64,000 nucleotides of DNA, taken from contig JABYQU010000052.1 of assembly GCA_022264855.1 (NCBI GenBank), forward strand, positions 186,001 through 250,000, given 5' to 3'. The notes below the pieces were generated by a model that worked only from the letters and a program-made list of their open reading frames with translations, searched no databases and had not been told where the DNA came from. Every line of letters begins with the position of its first letter. The first letter of the stretch is position 1. A program made the position numbers and the translations under genes. The DNA is from Lenzites betulinus (Eukaryota; Basidiomycota; Agaricomycetes; Polyporales; Polyporaceae). Below, in pieces: positions 31,833-43,253 of the stretch.

Positions 31833-34111
31833 CGTCTTGACATCGCACCGGCCGCGCGCATACAATACAGTCCTATCAACTTCGAGCCTCCTGACCTGCT
31901 CGGGCTCCCGTGTGCGCCACCAGCTTCAAAGGGCGCGCGAAGTGTTCCGATCACGCTGGGAGCGGCGCCGCCGGCACACCCACATCTCGCTTCCGGACGG
32001 ACGGATGGACTGCACGACCTCGCTACACCTGCAAGAGTGACAAGCCACCACCACGACCGACATACACCACGACCGACATCCCCCACGGCCGACATCCCAC
32101 TTCCCAGCACTCAACAGTCATCGCACGCACCACGGCCTCCACGGCCCCCGCTCGCATCCCACTGCCAGATCCTCAGCCAGACTCGATCCTTCTCTGCTCT
32201 CCCCCACCCCGCACATCCTTCCCAATTTCGCGTTTCAAGCTGTAGATGCACGCAGGGCGGTAATGACTCCTACGCACATTTGTCACTCTGGACCTGTCCC
32301 GCATCAATATTATTATCTACTCCGTCTCGCAGCCCCTCGCCAGCCTGAAACTTAAAGTCCCGCGCTCTCCTCCGCCGACGCTGCACCCGGCATTTTGCGT
32401 GTGTGTGGTACGCCGCGTCATCGACTAGTGCTGTCTCACCGGTCACCTCGCAGGGTTGACAATTTGAATTTGAGCAGCCTTGGAAATACTAGTGTACCAG
32501 CAGAAGCTGGGCATTAAGGCGTCCGGGTCCAGCGGGTCCTTGAAGGCCTGCGCACCGCGAACCTCAACATCAAAGAGCCCAAAATAAGAACGCCGTCGAG
32601 TCTGAGTAAGGATTAATGATTAATGCACACGCCCTCCCCGTACGTACGCGTGCTCCGCACAAGGTATCTTCGCGCAAGGCACATCCCTTCGCGCCCGCAC
32701 CACAACTGATTCCCTCCCATCCCCCACTTACCACCGACCATTCAGCAGCATCCAATGTATCACTCCACGTATAAACCACACACCACGCACGCACCTCCCG
32801 CCGCAAACCCCGCGCCCCGCGCCCCGCGCCCCGCGAACCACAACCCTGATCCCCGCACGCATCCCGACGCACCCGGTCCCAGGCGGCGACGTGCCGGGAT
32901 GCCTTTGCCTTTGCGGACCTGGACTGCGTAGGACTGAGTGCGCATCCGCGGCTTGACGTCTTGACAGCTTTGATGGCCCTCGCGAACCCGTGAAGTCGAC
33001 GCCCCATGGCCGAGTCAATTCACTCCCTCCAAGTCCCCGACGCCCGGTTCCCCAAACTCAGTACTCAGTACTCATCAGCACGCAGGCTCCCACCGCGCAA
33101 CTGGCCTAGTAGCTGCGCGAACCCGCTCACCCGCACGCGAAGATCGTCCAGCCCCCAACTTGACGTTCGCGGAGAGCAGATCGGCGTGGGAGGTCGCAAC
33201 CGAAGCCACGCGGGATGTCATTATGCCAGCCCCTTCCACCCCTTCCACCCCTCACTGCCCCATGGCATCTCCCCCTCCTTCCCCGGCCCCCATTCGAATT
33301 CGCTTACGCGCGAGAAGATGGGCCCCGAGTCGCGGGAGCGGGAACGGGAAACGGGGACACGCGGGCAGAAGGCAGAAGGCACTGGGGGCGCGACGCGGAA
33401 GCATCCCGCGCAGTGAGGCTTCAATGAAGGTGGGGCACTGCACGGCACTGCCAGTGCTCGGTGTGTGTTGCGGGCATATGGGGCGTATGGCCGCCGGCTC
33501 GGTTGACGTTACTGGTGGGTTGAATCCGGACTTGTCGGGTTCCCGAGGCGCGGGAGGCTGTGGGGTGTGAGTATGCCGACCTTCGGGCTCGGTATGTTTT
33601 TGTGAGGATTTACGTCCGCGGGCCCGCCGTACCGTAGTACTGCGCGTCACAGTGCTAGTCGTCCCTCGCGCGCACATGCGTGTACAGTTGCAACATTAAC
33701 TCCGAATGGAAGGCGCGTGGACACACAAAATGTACAGCATTCCTCAAGCGACGCCCGGCGGCCCTGCACGCAGCGACTCTTGACTCGGCTTCTCGCGTCC
33801 CTGGAACCTCGTAGCATGTAGCTACCCGTGTTGTGGGCTTCACCTATCCGCCGTTCGAACGTTCAGCTCTCGACTCGGGTACCACTGGCAAATAATCTAT
33901 GGCCATACCAAATCAGAGCAATATACTTATACAGTCGACAGCGATATACTCATACAGCCGACACCCCGCTCCGATAACCACACCATAAATACACCCATAA
34001 GTGACAGTGAGCGTCCGCCCAAGTCCACAATACCCAACCCACGATCCATAATACTCAACACACAACACATAACATATAACACACCACCCACCACGCGCGC
34101 ACGCGGGGAGC
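31833..34111. other. 2.3-kb intergenic region
   Basis: No gene recognised. It contains three tandem copies of an acgaccgacatccccc-like unit (about 32047-32098) and a (CCCCGCG)4-type repeat (32813-32838). Other open frames lack domain signatures. Confidence 0.4.
32813..32838. repeat. (CCCCGCG)n minisatellite
   Basis: About four tandem 7-bp units of ccccgcg. No gene association visible. Confidence 0.8.
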
Positions 34112-36452
34112 CTACACGCTCCGGTCCCCGGCCGCATGGTACCGCACCGACACGCGCTCCTCGCTGTCGTCGTCGCCGCGGTGCTTCGCGTCCACGCGCG
34201 ACGCGTAGTGCGCGGGCGCCTTGAGCTCGATGAAGGACGTGATGTCCGGCTCCTCCACCGTGCCGCGGCCTGAGCGCAGCTGCGGGTGCAATCGCGTCAG
34301 CCTCGCGCAACTTGTAGCAGTGGCAGAAATACACAGGGAAGGAAGGAGCGGGGGGAGACGCACCTGCGGGTGCACCGCGACCTTCGACGCGTGGTTCACG
34401 ACGAGCGTCGCAGCAGTCCCGCCCCGCCCGAACGGGTGGCTGTCGTGCGAGACGCCATTCACGTTGGTGCTCGCGACGTGCTGGCGCGAGTTCAGTCTAC
34501 ACCCCCATGTCAGCCATCAGCGTGCCAGCTCGTGCGAAGGGCAATGGGAGGGCACTCACGCGGCGAGGAGGGTCGTGGCGTACACTGTGATCGTCGAAAG
34601 TCCTGCGGTTAGCACCTGTGATCATCGGGGAACAGCTTGACGCGCGACGCACTCTTCGTGGCCGGGATGGCGAAGCCGATGTAGATGAGGTCCGCGGGGC
34701 GGGTGAACGCCTGTCAATGTAGCGCGGGTCGCCGGTCAGCCCGAGACGTGGCTTGGAGCTCAGTGGCGAGGGGACGTACGAATATCAACGAGAGCATGTT
34801 GAATATCCTTTGCGCCCCCGGGCCATCAATACCGCTACCCTCGCGCCGCAACATAGCAAAGCGTGCTTACCCCGTCAGCAGCCCTGTTTCCCCTCGTCAG
34901 CAAACACTCCTCACGGGAGACAGGCCGCACAGCTCACCGGTGTTAACCGAGTATATGATCAACGTGTCGATCATGGTGTCCGTGCTAGCACCCCCGTCCA
35001 TCAGCCCCCCGCGCCTACCAGCAAGGGCAAAAGCAAAAAGAAACGGCATACCGCTTGATGCCCGTGCGGCTGCGATGCAGCAGAATGATGAGCATGATCG
35101 TGAGCAGGACGTCCGCGGAGACGGCCATCGTCGACCCGGTCGAGACGAGCCAGGTGCGGCTGCGGAACCCCGCAAAGGTGGGGATGATCTCGCTGCAAGC
35201 GCGTGCGCGTGAGTATGCCCCTGCGCCGTGCCGTGGGGTTAGTGCGGGACGTACGCTTCTGTCGAGGCCGCTGTGGTGTGCAAAACGTTGAATGAATAAC
35301 AATTAAAAGTGAGGAGACGCCGCCGGGTGCTGACCTATGAAGAATCCTGTAGCGAGTGGATAGATCATTAGTCACGGTACCAATCACTGACTGTACAGGC
35401 GGTGTATGCGCACGCACCCATCTCTGCCACACACAGGATCCCCTGCAGGCCCAGATGAGGCGAGTCAGAAAACACCCGCCCAGTTCAAGAATAGCCACGC
35501 ACCGCAAAGATCACCAACGGCTTCGAGAAGCGGCCCCCGACGAGCCACACGCGCCGCGCGAAGAAACTGGCGCAAACCTCAGCACCGACACGATATCCGA
35601 ACAGCGCCGCCGACGCTACCCACCTCTGCGATGCAATCATGACGACGCCCTGCAGCCGAAGTTGCAGCCGTCAGCAGACCGTCCCGTGCCAGAAAAGTCA
35701 ACGAGGCTCACCGATGCGACTGGGAACAGCTGCGGTGGAAAAAGTGTGATTAGCGGCCCGGACGTGATGGACCACGCCACTATCATTGAGCTGTACACGT
35801 ACATCCAGCGTCCTGTCAGCGCGATGCGCGGGGAGGATCAGCGACTGGTCGAACCTGGCCAAAGGTGGAGCGGAGGCTGGACGTACCATATGCCCTTCTG
35901 AAGCGCGAGTGGGTTGAAGAAGTTCGTTGTCAAGTAATAGTAGCTGACGTTTGTGTTAGCAAAGGGACACGGGTTAGAATCAAACACCGTCCAGGCCCGC
36001 ACACTCACCAGACGTGCATGCTAAGTATAGAGGTAGCAGTCTCCAAGAACCTGTCGCAGCGTCAGCCACAGCGCACGGCAGAGCGCCCGTGCCGCCACTT
36101 ACACGATAAACACTACCTGAAGGACATGAGCAAAAGGCCACGAGCGACATGAAACCTGGAGCTTACAAGACCCTTCAACCAGCGACCGTCGTCCGGATAC
36201 ACGCGGTAGTATCGATGTGCCTGATGGAGGGTAATCCCGTACAATCTACGCGGCCGACCCGCCTCCCGTCAGCGCATGCCCTTCCAGTCCTACCCCGGAC
36301 TCGCCCGCAACATGCACGCGCACTCACATAAGACCTACAAACGTGCCAAGCAAGACAGCGCCGAACGTATTATCCAGCGCCGGAACTTTCGGGAACCCCG
36401 CAAACGGGTCCGACGGCACCCCAGGAGCGGTCGCGTTCGGAAGAGCAGACAT
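34112..36452 (-). CDS. DUF6534 family multi-pass membrane protein
   Basis: About 19-20 short exons are strung between ATG at 36452 and TAG at 34114-34112. Segments in order: MSALPNATAPGVPSDPFAGF, DNTFGAVLLGTFVGL, LYGITLHQAHRYYRVYP, FLETATSILSMHV, YYYLTTNFFNPLALQKG, LFPVAS, VVMIASQSFFARRVWLVGGR, GILCVAEM, FAGFRSRTWLVSTGSTMAVS, DVLLTIMLIILL, RSRTGIKRTDTMIDTLIIYS, VNTGLLTGIFNMLSLIFAF, RPADLIYIGFAIPATKMYAT, LLAALNSRQH. This is the basidiomycete DUF6534 pattern: about seven membrane helices, a SRTG-x-K-x-TD-x-x-IDTLI motif and a C-terminal LN(S/T)R(Q/R)H. Function of the family is unknown. Several exons are tiny (12, 13 and 14 nt). Boundaries near 35700-35820 are uncertain; the others follow clean GT-AG pairs. 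A (GAAA)n tract lies about 30 bp upstream of the start. Confidence 0.85.
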
Positions 36453-36482
36453 GCTGCGCGGGAACCTGTATGCTGGCAGCCA

Positions 36483-36501
36483 GAAAGAAAGAAAGAAAGA
36501 A
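36483..36501. repeat. (GAAA)n microsatellite
   Basis: Five GAAA units (the last partial) just upstream of the DUF6534 start codon, probably within the 5' untranslated region or promoter. Confidence 0.85.
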
Positions 36502-39048
36502 CGCGCGGGCGGCGGGACGGACGATTCTGCGAACTGAGACACGGAGATCCGCCATGGTGCGCGTCGGCTAGGTGGTACATATACCGCACAGCTTGGGCGC
36601 CTGCGGGAAGGCAGCGCAGGGCCACGCCCACTGCCACTGCAGTGCGGGGGCCGCGCGCTCTGCTCCCAGGCCTCAGGGACTCAGGCCCGGCCGTCCACAT
36701 TGCTCGAGGGTGTCATGAGAACGTCGTGAGCGCGGCTGCGTGTCCGACGTGCCATCAGCGCGCGCAGAAGGAAGAGGGTGACAGGTTGATTGGATCGCGT
36801 GCGGGAGGCACAGAAGGAAGAGGATGCGCCGAAGGGAGGGAAGGGTGTGAACGTCCGCTGCGCAATGCGGAAGGTCGAGCAGGCAGACTCCGAACAGTGA
36901 TGGGGCTTCCGACCAGTATCAGATCGCCGAGCCCCGTCTTCGCTGTCTGTAGTGCATCTGGCGGGGCCCCCCGTGAGCCAATTCAGCTTATAAACCGCCT
37001 CTGCAAGGCACTAGTACTCGCACCGATTTCTTTGTTCACAAGTCCTACGCGAGCAGGCCAAAGATTGTTACGCGGAATTCCCAGGGCGCGATCAAAATCA
37101 GGATGCTTCTGCTACGAGCGGCAGCGTTGCGACCTCAACCTATGGGCCTCGGATGTCCAGCTTGCTCTCCGCGGACTCGGTTGCGGGCGGGGGTACGCCG
37201 ATGCAGCATGAGTGTGCACTCCTGAGCGCTGAGCAGCGGTATCCCAGGGCTCCCACCCCGAGTCCGCCGGTAGTGCCCCCAATTGGGACATGCTATGCTG
37301 ATAAGTACTAGCTGATAGATGCTGATTGAACGACGGACGTACCGCCCATCTCGAGCATCGGAAGGGGCCCCGGGGGCGACTTCCATACGTCGCACAATGC
37401 CTGCGCACAGTGCCGAATGATTGATCAGCGGGATGTGTAGACGTTATTTTCGAAATCGCTTTGGACCCGGCGGTTCGCCTGGTTCGTCGAAGGCTCGCAG
37501 GGTTCGCGCGAGAGCCCCGGGCATGAAGGCGTCTGGTAAAAAGAACGCGCCTCCCCGACAGTATCATGATTGCATTCGAGCATCTCCACGATTCTTCCCA
37601 GACGATTCGCCGGCGGACGCGTAAGCCACGGGTACGTACCGCGGGCGCCTGAATCGATTGCCGTAATCCCGAGGGCGAACTCACCAAGAAGTAATTTACC
37701 TGGTGCTCGGAAAGGAGCCTGGGTTCTTGCGCAGCGCCTGTCCAATCCTCGAGCATGGGGGTCCCAGAAGACGTAGTGGAGCAGATCCCAGAATAACGTT
37801 GGCCTAGCTGCGTCCTGAGGCCTGAGAGCGCGTGTCCAGCTTGAGGCAGTTCGCGAGAGAGATCCCACTCCGTCGCCACATCCTTGCATCATATCGCGGC
37901 GTTGCCTGAGTAAAGCATGCCAGACAGACAGTGAAAGTTCAGCCAGACGTATGGCCGCGCGAGACCACGTCGACGAGTCGTAGTCCGAAATAAACACAAG
38001 CGACGAATCGACGAGGAGCCTAAGCGCTCCCGGCCAGGCCGGCCTAGCTCCCGGAGTTCCCGACTATGACTATGATTATCATCAACTTGCAAGGGGAGTT
38101 CGTATCAAGGAACGCACTTTTTAACAAATTAAAATGCAAGTAGTGGAACGCGCTGATTCAATGTTTCGCGCCCACACCATAAGTAATCCTCCGCCCAGAC
38201 ACGGAGACGTAGCGTGCGCAGGAACGCCGCCGATTCAGCCGAGTCGCTCAGGCTTTCAAGAAAGACACCAGTATAACAACGAGACCTTCGTCCCGAGCGT
38301 TGTCAATAACGGCCCCACCGCAGGACACAACAACAGCCCTATTTCAACACATACCGGTGCAAGGAACATGCGGTCGGCCGAGTCCTGTCAGTGACTCCTC
38401 TCCGGACGCGTCTCCCAGGTTCTGCGGGGCCCTCGTGCGACGCACCCATCTGCGTATACATAGCTCAGTAGTGCAGTGAACCGAGCAACGCACCGCCGCT
38501 CTCATACGCACTCCTCCAAGTCCCTTCGGTCGAAGATGCGGGCGAGGCGCAACAGATAGAAGTTGTATATAGGGGTCAAGCTTTCAAGTCTAAGAATGAG
38601 CGTACGAACGCACGTCAAGCTGTCATGCGAGAACTGCGACAGGATGCGGTGCGTCGTGGAGCGTCGACATTGGTGACGCAGTTCGCACATGCCGAGTTGA
38701 TGTTTTGCACGTATCCATGATTGGGCGGGTGGATGGACTAGAAAGCTGCGGGATGTGCGACATGAAGCAACATTGTAGCCAGCGCCCAGGTCTGTAGCCG
38801 TGGAGAAAATCCGATTTGAGGAGTACGTCGGCCTAGGGGAGACCATCCACGATCTATGACAGCAAAAAATGTATATGTGAGCGCTCGGGTAACGACATTG
38901 CGCAGCGAACGTTAACGCGAAGCTCGCGTCAACCAGCTGCGCGCAGCTGCCGCTCAGGCTATCGATCTCATCTACACATCCATTAGCCCCATTCGTCTCC
39001 GCAAGTGCCACTGCTTACCGGAAAATACAGCATAGCATCCGTTCGGAC
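36502..39048. other. 2.5-kb intergenic region
   Basis: No gene recognised. It must hold the divergent promoters of the DUF6534 gene (-) and aminotransferase A (+). Open frames here have no domain signatures. Confidence 0.4.
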
Positions 39049-40827
39049 ATGGCGACCCCATCCTTCATCGACGTGACCCACCACCTTTCGCCCGAAACCC
39101 TCGCACGGAAGGGAAACCCGCTGAAGGGCCTCATCGACCTCACCATCGACAACCCGCACCTGATCTCACTTGCCAAAGGTAGGCCGTCCTGATGCTCATT
39201 CCCCAGCACCATTATAAGCAAGGCCTCTGCAGGTGATCCGCACCACACCCTCTACCCGATCCGTCGAATCGACTATGAGGTCGCCTCGACGGCGTCTGAG
39301 GACCCAGTGGGCGAATGGCGCACGCTCGGCAGTGCCGCGCCCACACAGGTGCTCAGCACGTCGCAGGACGACAGCACTCAGCGCCTGCTCAACGCCGCAC
39401 TGCAGTACGGACACGGCGCAGGCATCGACGCCGCGCGTCGCACCGTGTCCGCAATCAACAGCGCGTACCACACCGCGCCGCACCACGTCGTGACAATGAC
39501 GCTCGGGAACGCGGACGCAATCACCAAGTGTCTGCGGATGCTCGGCGGGCCCGGGGACCATTTCCTCGGGGACGAGTTTACGTTCGCGGCGATGACAATT
39601 GCGGCAGAGGCGCACGGCGTCACCTGGGTCCCGGTGCAGATCGACGCTGGGGGACTCATCCCGGAGGAGCTTGAGCGTATCTTGGCGAACTGGGATCCCG
39701 CGCGGGGCAGGAGGCCTCATGTCCTGTACACGGTTCCGTAAGTGGGATGTGTGTACGGTGATGGCTTATGCACACTCACGAACGCATTCGTATAAGCTGC
39801 GGACAGAACCCGACCGGGTCCACACTAAGCCTGGAAAGGCGTAAACAGATTTATGCCATCGCCCAGCGCTACGACATCATCATCATGGAGGATGGTACGG
39901 ATTTTCGTGACTCGGACTGGCGTATAACGAACTTACCTATCTCTAGACCCGTATTACTTCCTTCAATACGGTGCGCCCCCGTCGGCGGGCGCGCCTACGA
40001 AGAAGACGTTTTCGACGTCCTTTCTCTCCATGGACGTTGATGGGCGAGTCGTGCGCATCGACAGGTCCGTCTCCATCCCATACCTCCTTCCACATCTCTA
40101 AAGAATCAACACACAGTTTCAGCAAGATCATGGCCCCAGGCATGCGCCTCGGCTGGATAACCAGCAGCCCCGCCTTCCACACGCACCTCGTCAAGCTCAT
40201 CGACCTCTCCACCCTCCACCCGCACGGGTTCGGACAATTACTCATCACACAGCTCCTCTCGCCTGGGGGGTGGGGCATGGGCGGGTTCGACCGCTGGGTG
40301 CGCAGCCTGTGCGCGGACTACGAGCGCAGGCGCGACCTGCTCGTGCGCCTGCTCGCGCGCGACGTCGTCGCGACCGGGTGGGCGACCGCGGAGGTGCCCG
40401 AGGCGGGCATGTTTGTGTGGGTGCGCGTCGCGCTCGAGCGGCACCCGCGATTCGTACGCTCGACCGACGTGGAGGCGGCCGCACGCCAGCCTGAGGGGAG
40501 CCTGCGGGCAGCGCGGACGAACACGGCGACGCTGATGGAGGAGCTGTTCGACGCGTGCGTGCGGGGCGGGATCGTGGTGAGCCCGGCGTCCATGTTCGTG
40601 CTCACGACGGATACGCGGTACGACGACCTGCCGACGCCGATCGAAGACGTGAGTGCTTGCTTGCTCTCACTGTGGGAGTGTCGAGGCCAGGCTCTGACGT
40701 TGGTGGCGGGTAGCGCTCGTACTATATCCGGACGACGTTTGCAGGGTCGGAGGAGACGATGGAGGCGGGCGTGCCCATCCTCGGGCGGGTGCTCAACGAG
40801 TTCTTTACTGCGACACCCGCGCCATGA
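39049..40827 (+). CDS. PLP-dependent class I/II aminotransferase, Aro8/kynurenine type (copy A)
   Basis: Exons 39049-39178, 39233-39737, 39797-39894, 39947-40064, 40117-40648 and 40714-40827 join in phase to 498 residues. Fold-type I aminotransferase motifs are all present: CGQNPTG around Asn216 (binds the PLP O3'), EDDPYYFLQY (Asp and Tyr of the PLP pocket) and SFSKIMAPGMRLGW with Lys287 as the Schiff-base lysine. The Asp/Pro-Tyr-Tyr and SFSK context matches fungal aromatic amino acid / 2-aminoadipate / kynurenine aminotransferases. The exact substrate is not decidable. A near-identical paralogue lies inverted at 45601-47385. Copy A differs at the end of exon 5, where it is two codons shorter. 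Confidence 0.9.
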
Positions 40828-41591
40828 GCTCTTTCAATAGTATAGCTCGAAGGCTTAAGATGGATGCTGGGTTGATGCGCCGACGGGAGTGAGAGATGTA
40901 TATGCCTGTAGAAGTTCAATAAGCACTCACTCATTCACAAGCAAGTGAATTTGGACAGCTGAGACTTGACCATTACGAAGCGCACAGTGAGTGAGTGGTA
41001 TCTGTTGATCTTCAACGTGCGTACGGTTATGCTCACTAGGCGTAAGAGGAGGGAGCATGGTGGAAGAGTAGCGAGGTCGGAGGTCCTCCAGGTCCTCCGC
41101 GGGAGAGTCTGAGTTTCAAATTAGAATGTGGCTGAACCACGTTAACCATATATACGACCGCGTCGTCGCATCGTCTAACTTTCCAAACCCCACACCGGTC
41201 GCTGGGGCATGCAAGACATAGATTGTCAGACAGAACACAGCCAGAAAAGTACACAACTACACTAGTACCAAGTACTACCAAGGGGCCCAAAATTCGAACA
41301 ACGCCATGAGATAGATATGTATGGTAAGTATGTACTATGTATTACAGCAGCCCGGTCTCCCAGGCCCCGCTCCCGTCTCAGGGTAGCGGAAAGCGGAAGA
41401 ATGGAGGTCAATAAGTTATACGGGGTACATGGGATAGGCGAAAGGACCGTGTGTATGCGCACGAGTATGCGTGCGCCCATATGATGCGGGCGGGTACGTA
41501 CAATGTCATCTTCGGGTATAGATACGAGGCAGCGTCCGGATATACAATGTCGCAAGGGCGAGGCGGACAGGGGCAGGCGCGAGGGGCAAGA
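40828..41591. other. Convergent intergenic spacer
   Basis: A 764-bp spacer lies between the 3' ends of aminotransferase A (+) and the Ser/Pro-rich gene (-). No gene recognised. Confidence 0.5.
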
Positions 41592-43253
41592 CTATCGGCG
41601 AATCGTGACGCTGCGCACAACGCGCCCCCACATGCGCCCGAGCGCGTGCGGCCGCTTCTTCGCCTTCGCGTCCGCGCCCAACTCCGGCGCCGTCGCCGCG
41701 CGCGCATGCGACCCGGGGCGCGAGAGGTCCACGACGGACGTCGCCGCGGACGAAGAGACGACGGAAGGCGCACGCGCGCCGCGCGCCCACGGCGGGAACG
41801 CGCCGAGCTCGGAGGGGTCGTCCGTCGGGGCCACGAGGGCGATGTCCGTGGCGCGCGCCTTGCCTTTGCCGGCGCGCATGTACGCTGGGGCAGGCGCGGG
41901 CACGGAGAGCACCCCGACGGGGACGTCGTTGAGCTGAATCTCTACAACGCTGCCGGAGGCGGACATCCCATGTGGGTATCCCTGCGTGTGGGGAAGGGGG
42001 AGCGTGTGCGCGTGTACGAGGGAGTGCGGCATCGGGAACGCCTGGGGCTGCGGGAAGGAGAGCACGCCCATCTCGTCTGCCTCCGCGACGGTGGGCGCGC
42101 GCGAAGAGCTGAGCGAGACGTCGCTCGCGGACGGGCCCGGGCTCATCGTCAAGCTGGGCGTGTCGCAGTAGTACATCGACCCCGACTCCATCGCAGACCC
42201 GGACGCGGACGCAGCGGAGGCGAGGGAGGCGCGCGACGACGTGCGCGAGAAGTGCTGTTGAGACGCTGGCGCGGTGCTCGGGCGCGGGAGCGAGCCGTTG
42301 GAGGCGGTGCTCGCGCGGGAGGAGGCGCGGACAGGGATGGGCAACGGAGGCGGGAGTGGCGGAGGTAGCGTATCCGAGGACCGCGTCTTGCTGCCGTTGA
42401 TGCTCGCGAGGGACGCAGTTGAGCGCCGACGGGCCTCGCGCGCGGACACGGGGAGGATGACGCCCTCGGCTTTGAGGCCAAGGCGCGAGAAGCGGGGCGC
42501 GGCGGACTGCGTGAGCCAGTTGTCCTCGGGGCTGCGCGAGGTCGAGGGCGGCGGGCGGAGGGAGGCGCGACGTGGGTCCGGGGTTGGCTTCACCGAGCTC
42601 GTCGCGGAACGCGCGCTAGGCGTGGGGGAGGTCGGACGAGAGGACTTGGGGCTACTGCCATCGGAAGGAGAGACACGCGCTCGTGATGGGGACGTAGTGG
42701 ATGAAGAGGCGTGCGGGCTGATGGGGGAACGTGTCCGCGAGGGCATGGTCTTGTTCATCCAGGTAGGAACGGGCGGCACAGGGGGCGCCTCCTGGGATGT
42801 CGTGGACTTTGTGCGTCGCCGCACGGGTGTCACAGGAGACTCCGACTCGGGGATAGAAGGAGTGGGAGTGGCCGCAGGAAAACTCAGTTTGGACAGGACG
42901 GCTCCAAGCGAGCGTCGTCGCTGTTTCTTGACATCCGTATCCACAACTGGGAGGGCCTCCGCCAGAATAGTGTTGGACGACTCAGCCAGAGGTGACAGGT
43001 GCCTCCTCCCTCCACCAGGGGTCGGAGGGGCGCTCGCCACCGCAGCACGGGGATTGTCGCTGGTGGCTGCAATAGAGGGTCCGGCGAGAGGAGAGGAGCG
43101 CAGGGGTCGTGAGAGGTGTGAGGGAGACATGGATCCGACGGTTGCAGAGTGTCGGCGTGATGCGATGGGAGGCCGTGCTGGGATCGTGAGCTTGTGGTCT
43201 ACAGAGGGCAGACGAGGCGGTAAACGAGTGGCTGAAGAGGGAGCGGCAAGCAT
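41592..43253 (-). CDS. Ser/Pro-rich, largely disordered protein
   Basis: A single open frame encodes 553 residues from ATG 43253 (MLAAPSSATRLPPRLPSVDH). The same frame stays open upstream, but with Phe/Leu/Ser-rich, non-protein-like sequence, and a CAG acceptor (pyrimidine-rich before it) sits 19 nt upstream of the ATG, so a 5' untranslated intron is likely. Composition is dominated by Ser, Pro, Ala and Thr with many SP, TP and RxxS sites, interrupted by short conserved-looking basic patches (KKQRRRSLGAVLSKLSF; the C-terminal GRMWGRVVRSVTIRR). No domain, signal peptide or membrane helix is recognised. Such proteins in fungi are often signalling or cytoskeletal scaffolds; that is only a guess. 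It lies between the inverted aminotransferase copies. Confidence 0.75.
   Translation of the reverse strand: MLAAPSSATRLPPRLPSVDHKLTIPARPPIASRRHSATVGSMSPSHLSRPLRSSPLAGPSIAATSDNPRAAVASAPPTPGGGRRHLSPLAESSNTILAEALPVVDTDVKKQRRRSLGAVLSKLSFPAATPTPSIPESESPVTPVRRRTKSTTSQEAPPVPPVPTWMNKTMPSRTRSPISPHASSSTTSPSRARVSPSDGSSPKSSRPTSPTPSARSATSSVKPTPDPRRASLRPPPSTSRSPEDNWLTQSAAPRFSRLGLKAEGVILPVSAREARRRSTASLASINGSKTRSSDTLPPPLPPPLPIPVRASSRASTASNGSLPRPSTAPASQQHFSRTSSRASLASAASASGSAMESGSMYYCDTPSLTMSPGPSASDVSLSSSRAPTVAEADEMGVLSFPQPQAFPMPHSLVHAHTLPLPHTQGYPHGMSASGSVVEIQLNDVPVGVLSVPAPAPAYMRAGKGKARATDIALVAPTDDPSELGAFPPWARGARAPSVVSSSAATSVVDLSRPGSHARAATAPELGADAKAKKRPHALGRMWGRVVRSVTIRR

Noticed and set aside
36276..37211. 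311-codon plus-strand open frame
   Set aside because: It overlaps the 5' end of the well-supported DUF6534 gene on the other strand and has an Arg-rich, domain-free translation.
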